From: G965276675 sp965276675
GTDB taxonomy: Bacteria > Acidobacteriota > Terriglobia > Terriglobales > Acidobacteriaceae
Length of the DNA: 64,000 nucleotides
Reading direction: 5' to 3'
Assembly (NCBI GenBank): GCA_965276675.1
Contig: OZ255624.1
Location: 2,728,001-2,792,000 of the forward strand
Part shown: positions 24,960 through 33,275 of the stretch, in pieces
Layout: every line of letters begins with the position of its first letter
How positions within the stretch are numbered: the stretch's first letter is position 1
Made by a program: the position numbers and the translations under genes
The notes under the pieces: generated by a model
What the model was told of the DNA's origin: nothing
The model's input: only the letters and a program-made list of their open reading frames with translations
The model's database searches: none

Positions 24960-25934
24960 TCAACCTGCGATAGGTTCGAGCTGATGGGGGCGGGGGATTT
25001 CCCCCTCGCTATTGGAAGGGGAAGCCGGGTTGCGGCCACGGCTATATTGCCGCGGGGAACAGCCCATTACCCTCTTGAAAGCTTTGCTGAAAGCGCTCTC
25101 AGATTTGTAACCCAGAGACAGAGCGATCATGGAAACAGGATCGTCAGTATTCCTCAACCTGTCCCCGGCCAGCATCATGCGCCAGCGCGTCAGGTATTCC
25201 ATGGGCGATGTGCCAACCAACTCTTTGAATCTCAGGGCAAAGATCGAACGCGACATGCCAGCACGCTCCGCTAACTGCTGCAACGTCCAGCGATGCGCTG
25301 GATCGTGATGCATCGAGGTGATTGCCGCGTTCATCTGCTTATTCGCCAAGGCGAAAAGCCATCCGATGCCACCTCTCAGCCCCTCCTCGAGGTGCAGGCG
25401 CAGGGCTTGAACCAGCATCACGTAGGCAAGTTGTTGTACGACCAGAACTGCACCTGGCCGTTCCTCACGAATCTCCTGCCTCATACGATCCAGAGACCAG
25501 CGCAATTCCGCCTTGTCGGATTCTGAGCGAATGTGAACGATCGGCGGTAGTCCCGCTAAGAGAATGCCGGCATGGCTGCCCTCAAGGACGAAGTGGCCGC
25601 CTACGATGAGACAATCGCCGCCTCCATTGATAGTGACGATGCTTCCATTCCGCGCCATCGCAAAAAACGCGAGGACGTCGGTAGGAGTCACCGTCAAATC
25701 GGTTGCCAAACGAAAGGGAAATCCTCGCGGCAGTAGGAAGCAATCTCCGGCCTTGAGGTGCACCGCATCAGGAATGCCCTCCACCGCCAGCCAGCACTCG
25801 CCAGATACCAGGGCGTAGCACTTGATGCCTTCATGCTGACCGAACTGAACAGCTAGTTCTCCACCTACATCGAAGCCACCGCACTTGTAGCTGCGAGGCT
25901 TCAGAAGCGAGAGCACGTCTGAAAGCGGATCCAT
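24960..25934 (-). CDS. AraC-family regulator with N-terminal cupin domain
   Basis: This is a 324-residue DNA-binding regulator. The N-terminal ~190 residues form an AraC-type cupin (AraC_binding/Cupin_6): MDPLSDVLSLLKPRSYKCGG, GIKCYALVSGECWLAVEG, GDCFLLPRGFPFRL. The C-terminus has two AraC helix-turn-helix motifs: WTLQQLAERAGMSRSIFALRFKE-type near residues 217-240, and DPVSMIALSLGYKSESAFSKAFKR-type near 265-290, ending GCSPRQYSRGR. Cupin_6 regulators in this group typically control an adjacent oxidoreductase gene. Here the NmrA-like reductase gene starts 122 bp away on the opposite strand, the likely target. The effector is unknown. Confidence 0.9.
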   Translation of the reverse strand: MDPLSDVLSLLKPRSYKCGGFDVGGELAVQFGQHEGIKCYALVSGECWLAVEGIPDAVHLKAGDCFLLPRGFPFRLATDLTVTPTDVLAFFAMARNGSIVTINGGGDCLIVGGHFVLEGSHAGILLAGLPPIVHIRSESDKAELRWSLDRMRQEIREERPGAVLVVQQLAYVMLVQALRLHLEEGLRGGIGWLFALANKQMNAAITSMHHDPAHRWTLQQLAERAGMSRSIFALRFKELVGTSPMEYLTRWRMMLAGDRLRNTDDPVSMIALSLGYKSESAFSKAFKRVMGCSPRQYSRGRNPASPSNSEGEIPRPHQLEPIAG

Positions 25935-26056
25935 AGGTCTCCGGACGAATGAGCCAGGATTACGGACTCAACAGCATAGATCGTAACTCTTAAATCTCCT
26001 ATAGTCGCGAGTAGTGAGACTCCGAATGGGGGTCACGCAGTGGGACGTGGTCGCTT

Positions 26057-26992
26057 ATGAGCAGAATTCTCGTCATCGGAGCATCGGGCTTTCTCGGGAG
26101 GCATATCGCCCTAGCGCTCCTTGCAGACGGATACGCAGTCCGCTGTCTGGCGCGTAATCCGTCTCGGGTTCAGGATTTGGCCAAGGCTGGCTGCGAGATT
26201 GTCCAAGGTGACATTTCGGATCTCGCGTCGATGCAGAATGCCATGGAATCCGTCCAGGGTGCCTACATCTCCATCCACACGCTGTCGCCCCAACATGCCA
26301 ATACGGCGGGTCAGGGCTTTATGGAAGTAGAGATGAAGGGACTGCAGAACATCGTGACGGCGTGCCGGACGCACGGCACGCGTCGCCTGATTTACGTTAC
26401 GTTCCTGGGGATGGTGCCTGACGCACCGAGTGCGTGGGTGCGTGAGCGCTGGAAGACAGAACAGTTCTTGCTGAACAGCGGCCTCGATGTGACCGTCATC
26501 CGGCCTGGCCAGATCGTTGGCACGGGCGGTCGTGGCTTCGACATGATGATGACTCAAGCCAGGAAATCAGTCGCCATGGTTATAGGCAACGGCAGGCAAA
26601 AGTGGCGCAACATCGCTCTTGACGACCTGGTCTACTATCTCGTTGGCGTGCTCAACGAATCACGCGCGTATGGCAACCCCTACGACGTGGGTTGTGATGA
26701 CATCCTGACCAACGATCAAATGATCGACGTTGCGGCGGAGGTTCTTGGTCGACGTCATCCCCGCAAACTTCATATTTCGCAGACGCTTCTCGGCGCGCTC
26801 GCGCCGCTCATCGAACGCATGAGCAAGTTGCCAAAAGGTTCGGTCAAAAGCTTTCTGGATAGCCTAAAGGTCGATTGTATCGGCGACCCCATGCCGATAC
26901 GTTCGATCCTGCCTCGGCCGCCTCTGCCCTATCGCCAGGCTGTGGAACGGGCGTTGAGTAGCTCGAAAAATAGTGGGTCAAAAACGGGCTAA
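26057..26992 (+). CDS. NAD(P)-binding NmrA/atypical SDR-family protein
   Basis: This 311-residue protein has an N-terminal Rossmann motif ILVIGASGFLGRHIALALL (G-x-x-G-x-x-G, residues 4-22). Typical atypical-SDR features follow: VRCLARNPSRVQDLAKAG, VQGDISDLASMQNAM, RLIYVTFLGMVPDAPSAW, and WKTEQFLLNSGLDVTVIRPG. The classical YxxxK is not clearly present, as in NmrA-type sensors and reductases. It is probably a flavin or NAD(P)H-dependent reductase or a redox sensor. It is divergent from the AraC regulator, its likely controller. The ribosome-binding site is weak. Its stop is 70 bp from a second, truncated epimerase gene. Confidence 0.85.
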   Translation: MSRILVIGASGFLGRHIALALLADGYAVRCLARNPSRVQDLAKAGCEIVQGDISDLASMQNAMESVQGAYISIHTLSPQHANTAGQGFMEVEMKGLQNIVTACRTHGTRRLIYVTFLGMVPDAPSAWVRERWKTEQFLLNSGLDVTVIRPGQIVGTGGRGFDMMMTQARKSVAMVIGNGRQKWRNIALDDLVYYLVGVLNESRAYGNPYDVGCDDILTNDQMIDVAAEVLGRRHPRKLHISQTLLGALAPLIERMSKLPKGSVKSFLDSLKVDCIGDPMPIRSILPRPPLPYRQAVERALSSSKNSGSKTG

Positions 26993-27062
26993 CGGATTGC
27001 GGCCGAGGTTCAAGTACCTGTTCCAGGGCTGCGAGTGCGGTACATCAAAAGGAGAGATCATC

Positions 27063-27245
27063 ATGCGTGTTTTCGTCACTGGTGCTACAGGCTTTGTCGG
27101 TTCTGCCGTGGTTCAGGAACTCATCCGTTCAGGTCATCAGGTGCTTGGTCTTGCGCACTCCGATGCGGGGGTCAAGTCACTTGCCGCAGCGGGTGCCCAG
27201 GTGCATCGCGGTGATCTTACGGACCTCGAAAGCCTACCGCCGACT
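27063..27245 (+). pseudogene. Truncated NAD-dependent epimerase/SDR gene
   Basis: It starts with a good ribosome-binding site (AAGGAGA) and ATG. The translation MRVFVTGATGFVGSAVVQEL and the following SDAGVKSLAAAGAQVHRGDL are typical of an NAD-dependent epimerase N-terminus. After LTDLESL the similarity ends abruptly near 27237. The frame then runs antisense through a thioredoxin-reductase-like fragment to a stop at 27359. Only about 60 of the expected ~300 residues remain, so this is a deletion or rearrangement scar. Confidence 0.78.
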
Positions 27246-27600
27246 TTTCGATCAGGATCGTCCGCAAGCCTTCGGAAGCTCCGTAAACGGCGGCGCTCAG
27301 CCCTGCCGGTCCCGCGCCGTAGATGGCGAGATCATACGTGCGATGCTTCGGACTCTTAAACCAATTCAGAGCCCGCGCGAGTTCCTGAAGGGTGGGGCGA
27401 TATAGGACCGTGCCGCGGGGCAAGATACAGATCGGCAGCCGCGAATCGGTAAGGCCGGTAAGGTCTACGCCGGCCACGGCTTGCGCCTCACTGTGGGTCC
27501 GCAACTCGATCCACTCGAAAGGATAGTTGCTGCGTTGCAGGAAATCCCGAAGTTGATAGGCCTCCGGAGACCCGGACGTGCCAAACAGTTTCGCTCGCAC
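27238..27600 (-). pseudogene. Truncated FAD-dependent thioredoxin reductase-like gene
   Basis: On the minus strand, GTG 27600 has an AGGAGG ribosome-binding site 5 nt upstream. The product begins VRAKLFGTSGSPEAYQLRDF with a glutaredoxin/thioredoxin-like N-terminal domain: TDSRLPICILPRGTVLYRPT, then LQELARALNW. It enters the FAD Rossmann motif YDLAIYGAGPAGLSAAVYGA and reaches TILIEKSAVG. There, near 27240, it is cut just before the conserved GGQ motif and runs into the truncated epimerase fragment. The catalytic C-x-x-C domain is absent. The two gene fragments meet head-on at one breakpoint. Confidence 0.78.
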
Positions 27601-27634
27601 TGATGCCTCCTCTTCTGTTCCGTCGCGCCTGAGC

Positions 27635-28098
27635 TTACGAGGCTGAAGTGACCATCCCGGAAGCAGCACCGATCCCGACCACGCCGCCATCCACGAACAT
27701 TTCAGTCCCGGTCATGTACGAGGAGTCTTCGGAAAGAAGAAAGAGCGCCGCCTTGGCGACTTCCAGCGCCGTCCCAAAGCGTTTCACCGGAATGGTTCGA
27801 GTCATCTCCTTGGCGAAGGCCTCGGCAGCCTCGGGCGGCATGCCCATTTTGCTATACGCGGGGGTATCGATAAGCCCTGGGCTGATGGTGTTGACTCGGA
27901 TACGCGGCGCAAGCTCGGCGGCGAGCGTACGGCCGAGTGAGCGCAGGGCAGCCTTAGAAGCCGAGTACACACTGGCCGTCGGTGTCCTTATGCTTGCCAC
28001 CACGGAAGCGTTGATGAGGATCGCACCGCCGTCGGGAATCAAGGGAACGGCACCCTGGATCGTGAAGTAGGCTCCCCGCACGTTGGTGTCGAAGTGAC
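27635..28098 (-). pseudogene. N-terminally truncated short-chain dehydrogenase
   Basis: The minus-strand translation HFDTNVRGAYFTIQGAVPLI is the middle of a classical SDR. It is followed by the catalytic Ser region (ILINASVVAS), the YSASK motif (Tyr/Lys), RVNTISPGLIDTPAY and the C-terminal MTGTEMFVDGGVVG. The N-terminal Rossmann half, including the cofactor-binding TGxxxGxG, is absent; a TAG stop lies just upstream at about 28100. About 150 of 250 residues remain. An ATG at 28081 could allow expression of a fragment, but it would lack cofactor binding. Its 3' end lies about 35 bp upstream of the truncated thioredoxin-reductase gene on the same strand. Confidence 0.75.
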
Positions 28099-28313
28099 TC
28101 TAGCTCCCCAAGCCTTCGGTTCCCTGCCGCACCAGGCCTCTACCGAGATGAGACTTGCCTGAGCCGCCTACGTCCGTGCGGGGGATGGCTGGTGAACACA
28201 CCCTGCTGTGGGCAGACTCCCTCAGCAATGTACGATGAACCAATCCAGGCAGTCTTCAATGTTGAATACTTCTGCAGACCCATTTGCTGGCGGCGCACGT
28301 CGGAGAGTCGTAC

Positions 28314-29240
28314 ATGGACTTCGAACAACTAAAAACATTTCTTGAAGTGTGGCACCACAAGAGCTTCTCCCGGGCGGCCGAAAAATTGCGCATTACGCAG
28401 CCGGCTGTCTCTGCGCAGATCCGGTCTCTGGAGCGCGAAGTAGGGGAGCGACTATTCGATCGCAAAGGGGGCAAGGTCACCTTTACCGCTGCGGGACGGG
28501 TCTTCGAACCGTTTGCTGAACACGCTCTTGATTGTCAACGCCATCTTCTGATGATGGTGTCGGAGCAGCGCCGCTCCCCGCGGGGTGAGATCTCGATCAG
28601 CGCGCAGGAGTCCACGAGCCTCTACGTTCTGCCGGAGGTCTTTGCAGAGTTCAAGAAGCACTATCCCAAGGTGGCCTTGAAAATTGCCCGCGCCGAGAAG
28701 TCGCGAACCATAGAGGCCCTGCTTACCCGCGAGGTCGACTTCGGGATTGTGTCGCTGCCGGTGACAGACCAGCGCTTCGTCGTAGAAACGATCCATGAAG
28801 ACGAGTTGGTTCTGGCTATCCCACAAGGTCATCCACTGAGCGGTGTGCGGAACGCAGGGCCAAAAGATATTGTGAAGCATCCTTTCCTGCTGCCAAAACA
28901 AGGGCGCCAGCGCGACCTGCTTCTGAATATCTTCAGAATGCACGACGTTTACCCGAAAGCGGTTATGGAGGTCGAGAGCAGCGAACTGATGAAGCGGTTC
29001 ATCGGCGCAGGGCTTGGGATCGGATTTCTGCCCAGCATCAATATCGAGGTGGAAAAGAAATCGGGCAGCATCGAAGTATTAAAGATCGACGAGCTTCGCC
29101 TGGCACGAGATCTAGGGCTCATCTATCTCAAGGAAAAGGTGCTGACTCATGCGGCGAAGGCGTTTTTACAGATTGCGATTGGAGGCGTTCGGCTCGTCCC
29201 TCCTGAGGTGCCCGGGCACCAAAACCTCCCCTACGATTAG
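28314..29240 (+). CDS. LysR-family transcriptional regulator
   Basis: This is a 308-residue regulator from the ATG at 28314, preceded by CGGAGAG; an upstream in-frame start at 28284 is less likely. The N-terminal winged helix is typical: MDFEQLKTFLEVWHHKSFSR, AAEKLRITQPAVSAQIRSLE, REVGERLFDR. The C-terminal periplasmic-binding-like effector domain contains GEISISAQEST, LPEVFAEFKKHYPKVALKI, DFGIVSLPV and IGAGLGIGFLP. The pattern is close to CysB/CbbR-like members, but the effector is not predictable. It lies between the gene-fragment region and the glnK-amtB operon. Control of the nitrogen genes is possible but unsupported by any visible operator. Confidence 0.92.
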   Translation: MDFEQLKTFLEVWHHKSFSRAAEKLRITQPAVSAQIRSLEREVGERLFDRKGGKVTFTAAGRVFEPFAEHALDCQRHLLMMVSEQRRSPRGEISISAQESTSLYVLPEVFAEFKKHYPKVALKIARAEKSRTIEALLTREVDFGIVSLPVTDQRFVVETIHEDELVLAIPQGHPLSGVRNAGPKDIVKHPFLLPKQGRQRDLLLNIFRMHDVYPKAVMEVESSELMKRFIGAGLGIGFLPSINIEVEKKSGSIEVLKIDELRLARDLGLIYLKEKVLTHAAKAFLQIAIGGVRLVPPEVPGHQNLPYD

Positions 29241-29366
29241 GGTATGGACTTATCACTAATCTCTCGACGGCGCATCTGGGGTCTAGGCGCGGCATATCGG
29301 CAACAAGACCCGCAGAGCTATTCACTCCATGCGGGCCGTTTTGCCGCTGGGGAGGGGGACTTCCCA

Positions 29367-29705
29367 CTACAAAGCACTCTCACCTCTCTCGCGATTTCGG
29401 ATGCGGATTGCGTCTTCAGCCTTGTAGAGGAAGATTTTTCCATCCCCTATCTCGCCGGTAGCAGCATGGAGCATGATGGCCTCCAGGATAGGCTCCACGC
29501 GCTCGTCCGGGACGACGATTTCGATGCGGAGCTTAGGGATGAGACTGACTTCGTATTCGCGGCCACGATAGGTTTCGCTGTGGCCTTTCTGCCGGCCGTG
29601 CCCTCGGACTTCAGACACAGTCATTCCGTCTATTCCAAGTTCGGCAAGCGCTTCTTTGATTTGGTCAAACCGGCCAGGTCTTACAATCGCCTCTACTTTG
29701 GTCAT
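29367..29705 (-). CDS. glnK: PII nitrogen-regulatory protein (GlnB/GlnK)
   Basis: This 112-residue PII trimer subunit senses ATP/ADP and 2-oxoglutarate and gates AmtB. The ATG at 29705 (GAGGACAAC upstream) gives the standard start MTKVEAIVRPGRFDQIKEAL; the longer frame to 29747 adds 14 non-homologous residues. The T-loop RGREYEVSLIPK places Tyr51 at the conserved uridylylation position. The B-loop (TGEIGDGKIFLY) and the C-loop region (IRIRNRERGESAL) are also present. It lies 109 bp downstream of amtB on the same strand, the typical amtB-glnK pairing, so GlnK is the more likely paralogue name. Confidence 0.95.
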   Translation of the reverse strand: MTKVEAIVRPGRFDQIKEALAELGIDGMTVSEVRGHGRQKGHSETYRGREYEVSLIPKLRIEIVVPDERVEPILEAIMLHAATGEIGDGKIFLYKAEDAIRIRNRERGESAL

Positions 29706-29814
29706 GTTGTCCTCGCATCGATTCATCGGGTTGGATGTGAGCTTCATGCTTCACCAGCTTGCAAGAGAGCGGCGCACGAGGGAAAGGCCGATAATACGCC
29801 CTTCCCCTATGCCG

Positions 29815-31386
29815 TCATTTATTTCTTGCGGTCGGCGCCCTGGCTGGTGAGCCGAGCGTTGTGATGACGTATTCGGGATAGGCAGAGATGCCGTGCTCGT
29901 GCAGATCCAAGCCGTAGAGTTCGCCTTCTTCGGAGACACGCAATGTTCCGGTCAGGTTGACTAGCCACATCACCAGCATCGCAACTGCAAAGGTAGAGCA
30001 CGTAATGATTGCACTGCCGATGAACTGTGCCTTGAACAGGGTGAGACCGCCGCCATAGAAGAGGCCCTTCAGTGGTGCGCTGTTGTCGGGAGCGAGAGCC
30101 CCCGTGGCACCATACTTACCGACGGCGAATAGCCCCAAGGACAACGTGCCCCAGATACCGCATATGCCATGGACCGGGACAGCACCGATTGGGTCATCAA
30201 TGCGGAGCCATTCTAATAGCTCAACTCCGAAGACAACAATCACACCTGCAATACCGCCTAGAAGGATAGCTCCCGTCGGACTCACCCAGTAGCACGGGCA
30301 GGTGATCGCGACCAGGCCCGCAAGGAATCCGTTGACGGTGAAGCTCACATCCCACTTCCTGCTCATCACATACGCGGTGAACATGGCAGTAAGACCGGCG
30401 GCGCAGGCTGCGAGGGTCGTGTTCGCGGAGATACGGCCGATGCCCTCAAAGTCCATCGCGGAGAGGGTACTGCCAGGGTTAAAACCGTACCAGCCAAACC
30501 AGAGAAGCAGGCCGCCCGATGCAGCGATAGTTAAGTCATGAGGAAGCATCGGTCCGCCGCCATCGCGCTTGAACTTGCGTCCGAGCCTTGGCCCAAGAAC
30601 GATGGCGCCAGCAAGAGCAATCATTCCGCCGATGGTGTGGACCACGGTGGAGCCCGCAAAGTCGTGGAAGCTTTGGCCAAGCGTCGGGAGGAAGAAGCCG
30701 GTGGCTCCCATGGTCGCGAGGAAACCGTCCGGACCCCATGCCCAGTGGCCAATGATGGGATAGATGAAGCCCGATACAGCAAGGCTGTACAGGAGATCGC
30801 CGACGAATCCGGTGCGACCGATCATGGCGCCCGAGGTAATGGTGGAGCAGGTGTCGGCGAAGGCAAACTGAAAGATCCAGAAGGCCAGGAAGCTGACGCC
30901 CGTGGATTCATAGGTTGCGGGAATGTCTTTCAGGAAGAACCAGTGGTATCCAATGAAGCCATTGCCGTGGCTGAACATGAAAGCAAAACCGATGGCGTAG
31001 AAGAGAAGGCCGCAGAGACAGGTATCGACTATGCACTCCATCAGCACATTGACCGTCTCACGCGAACGACAAAATCCGGCTTCGAGCATGGTAAAACCCA
31101 CCTGCATGCCGAATACGAGAAATGCAGCGACCAGTGTCCACATGGTGTTGACGGGATTTGCGATATCGGCTGCTTTGACCGCCGGCGCATCAGCAGCTAA
31201 CACCTTTGTAAAGCACAGTTGCGTGATGAATGTGGCGAACAACATGATCACTGCAACGCCGATTACTTTTCCCGCTAACAGGATCATCCCGTAACGGCGC
31301 CACTTGGAATCCTGCAAACGGCTGCCGAGTCGGCTAATCTTCCGCGAAAAGGATAGACTTGCTCCTTTGTTCACTGTCGGGGACAT
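29815..31386 (-). CDS. amtB: Ammonium transporter AmtB
   Basis: This 523-residue Amt/MEP/Rh channel conducts ammonium or ammonia. A long N-terminal extension with a hydrophobic segment (near residues 33-55, VAVIMLFATFITQLC) precedes the core, possibly a signal as in other AmtB proteins. Eleven transmembrane helices follow. Motifs include NTMWTLVAAFLVFGMQVGF, FWIFQFAFADTCSTITSGA, the first pore His in STVVHTIGG, GGLLLWFGWYGFNPGS, and the second pore His in VPVHGICGIWG. The ATG has a GAAGGAG ribosome-binding site. It forms an operon with glnK and is divergent from the porin-glnA genes, building an ammonium uptake and assimilation locus. Confidence 0.96.
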   Translation of the reverse strand: MSPTVNKGASLSFSRKISRLGSRLQDSKWRRYGMILLAGKVIGVAVIMLFATFITQLCFTKVLAADAPAVKAADIANPVNTMWTLVAAFLVFGMQVGFTMLEAGFCRSRETVNVLMECIVDTCLCGLLFYAIGFAFMFSHGNGFIGYHWFFLKDIPATYESTGVSFLAFWIFQFAFADTCSTITSGAMIGRTGFVGDLLYSLAVSGFIYPIIGHWAWGPDGFLATMGATGFFLPTLGQSFHDFAGSTVVHTIGGMIALAGAIVLGPRLGRKFKRDGGGPMLPHDLTIAASGGLLLWFGWYGFNPGSTLSAMDFEGIGRISANTTLAACAAGLTAMFTAYVMSRKWDVSFTVNGFLAGLVAITCPCYWVSPTGAILLGGIAGVIVVFGVELLEWLRIDDPIGAVPVHGICGIWGTLSLGLFAVGKYGATGALAPDNSAPLKGLFYGGGLTLFKAQFIGSAIITCSTFAVAMLVMWLVNLTGTLRVSEEGELYGLDLHEHGISAYPEYVITTLGSPARAPTARNK

Positions 31387-31892
31387 TCAGGAAACTCCTT
31401 CGTTCGAGAGTAGTAAAGCTGTTATTGGGCACCAACGTGCGACAACACGTATAGCTCAGTCTTAAAAGTAACTACATACCTTCGGTCAGCCCTAATGACC
31501 CACATTCATGGCGGTAGATGTAACGTACACAGGCGGCCTCCCAACAGCAATGATCATCGACGGCATAACGTATTTCTATATGGCCTATTACCATTTTCTG
31601 TCGTAGCAGTCCTCCGGGATGTCCCCCGGAGCGCAGGAAGAAGACGCCTAATCAACAGCTAGTTACGATGAAAGTCGCTTGACGTCTCATCACTTTCTCT
31701 GATGTGCAGTATTGAAAGTATTGATTGTGAGCGAATCATCTAGCTCCTGGTAAGCCCTCATGCTATACACGACTTATTACGCAATCATTGGCATTATGGT
31801 CCACGATCCGGACCCGAAGAGTACTTACTCCCGGCGCGCCGCCCTGCGCATAACCTTCATCATTCCAAAGAATAAGGGAGGACATCCACGCG
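31387..31892. other. Divergent promoter region between amtB and the porin gene
   Basis: This 506-bp non-coding stretch is more AT-rich than the flanking genes. It contains a hairpin (CTCCGGG, 31612-31618, and CCCGGAG, 31625-31631; 7-bp stem, 6-nt loop) with no T-tract. I looked for sigma-54 -24/-12 elements expected for nitrogen genes and found none that match well on either strand. Small open frames on the minus strand overlap the porin gene and are not called. Confidence 0.5.
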
Positions 31893-33137
31893 ATGGCACG
31901 ATCGAACAGGAAGCTCGCAATTGAGAGAATATCCGCTACGGTATTGGCAGCCCTTGTAGGCATGACTGCGACTGAGCAGCGACTGAGCGCGCAGAATGCA
32001 ACGCCTCCCGCATCCTCTACCACTGCCCCTGCAACCACACCAGCGGCAGACGCGCATGCGGACGCGCCCGCCGCCTCTGCAGCGGCGACAGCTCCCGCCG
32101 CTGCGCCCGTCTGGAGTGTCGGTGGGATCGACTTTAGCGGTCTCGTGGATGGCTACTATAACTTCAACGCCAACCATCCGCCCATCAGCGCGAACGGAAA
32201 TCAGCTACGGAACTTCGACTACGATGCGAACACCTTCAGCCTGAATATGGCGAAGCTCAGCTTGTCGCATGATCCCGACCCTGTTGGCTTCCGCGTGGAC
32301 TTCGGCTTTGGTAAAGCCTTCACAACAATCTTAAGCAGCGAACCCTTTTTTAATAATCTGGAGCAGGGATACGTCAGCGTAAAACCTAAAGAAGCAAAGG
32401 GGTTTGAGGCGGATTTCGGAGAATTTGTTACATCGGCCGGTGCAGAAGTAATCGAGACCAAGGACAACTGGAACTATTCCCGCTCCTTTCTATTTGCGTT
32501 GGCTATTCCCTATTATCACGTTGGCTTGCGCACTTCCATGCCACTCACCAAGTCGTTCACTGGCGGTGTTCAGGTTGTGAACGGCTGGAACCACTTCATC
32601 GACAACAACAGCGGCAAGACTATTGGGCTGACTGGTGTTTACACGAAGCCGAAGTACACGCTGTATACGAACTACTATGTCGGACCTGAAAACGACAAGA
32701 CCAACAAGGGATATCGTAACCTGATTGACGCTAATCTCCTGCTCACGCCCACCGCAAAGCTCAACGCATATATAAACTATGACTACGGCCAGAACCGCAA
32801 TGCAGTTCAGCTCAAGAACACCACGTATGTTACGTCCGATCTCTCTCACTGGCAGGGTATAGCGGGAGCATTGCGCTACCAGGCGACGGCTACAGTTGCC
32901 TTCGCCGCACGGGGTGAGTACTACAACGACATGTCGGGGTTCACGACCGGAACTACGCAACACCTGAATGAATTCACCTTGACCGGTGAATACAAAATGC
33001 CCGAAGGACTGCTGGGGCGGCTTGAATACCGCCGCGATGATTCTAACCAGGCCTATTTCGTCAAAGGTTCAAGGCTCGTGGAGGCCCAGTCAACTATCGA
33101 GGCCGGTATAGTTGCGTTCTTCGGACCAAAGCGTTAG
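31893..33137 (+). CDS. Outer-membrane beta-barrel porin (OmpL/BBP2-like)
   Basis: This 414-residue exported protein has a signal peptide with cleavage near LSAQ (residue ~34). An Ala/Pro/Thr-rich spacer follows (~35-72). The rest is a long run of amphipathic beta strands with aromatic girdles: GLVDGYYNFNANHP, FSLNMAKLSLSHDPDPVGF, FEADFGEFVTSAGAEV, YHVGLRTSMPLT, and YTNYYVGPEN. It ends in EAGIVAFFGPKR. This matches the putative beta-barrel porin-2 family (OmpL-like). The position between amtB-glnK and glnA implies uptake of a nitrogen-containing solute, but this is inference. The ribosome-binding site (GGGAGG) is slightly far, about 11 nt from the ATG. Confidence 0.85.
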   Translation: MARSNRKLAIERISATVLAALVGMTATEQRLSAQNATPPASSTTAPATTPAADAHADAPAASAAATAPAAAPVWSVGGIDFSGLVDGYYNFNANHPPISANGNQLRNFDYDANTFSLNMAKLSLSHDPDPVGFRVDFGFGKAFTTILSSEPFFNNLEQGYVSVKPKEAKGFEADFGEFVTSAGAEVIETKDNWNYSRSFLFALAIPYYHVGLRTSMPLTKSFTGGVQVVNGWNHFIDNNSGKTIGLTGVYTKPKYTLYTNYYVGPENDKTNKGYRNLIDANLLLTPTAKLNAYINYDYGQNRNAVQLKNTTYVTSDLSHWQGIAGALRYQATATVAFAARGEYYNDMSGFTTGTTQHLNEFTLTGEYKMPEGLLGRLEYRRDDSNQAYFVKGSRLVEAQSTIEAGIVAFFGPKR

Positions 33138-33219
33138 GCCGCCGGCCTTGTGCCCCATCGTAGGCCGGTGTTTGGAACAGACGAAGCTTTTGAGTCATCC
33201 CGGCGTACGGCGCAGAATA

Positions 33220-33242
33220 ATGTAATCACCTTCTTGTTACAT
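33220..33242 (+). promoter_or_regulatory. Inverted repeat upstream of glnA, candidate nitrogen operator
   Basis: Perfect 6-bp arms ATGTAA and TTACAT are separated by 11 bp. A TATAAA -10-like hexamer overlaps the last base of the right arm (33242-33247), and the glnA start is 29 bp beyond that. The layout suits a regulator controlling glnA, but the spacing does not match the GlnR/TnrA or NtcA consensus, so the binding factor is unknown. Confidence 0.4.
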
Positions 33243-33275
33243 ATAAATGATGTGAACCAATTAAAGGGAGTGTCA

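Noticed and set aside
31387..31892. Sigma-54 promoter for amtB or the porin
   Set aside because: TTGGCAT-type matches (for example near 31791) have the wrong -12 element and spacing, and none fits on the minus strand.
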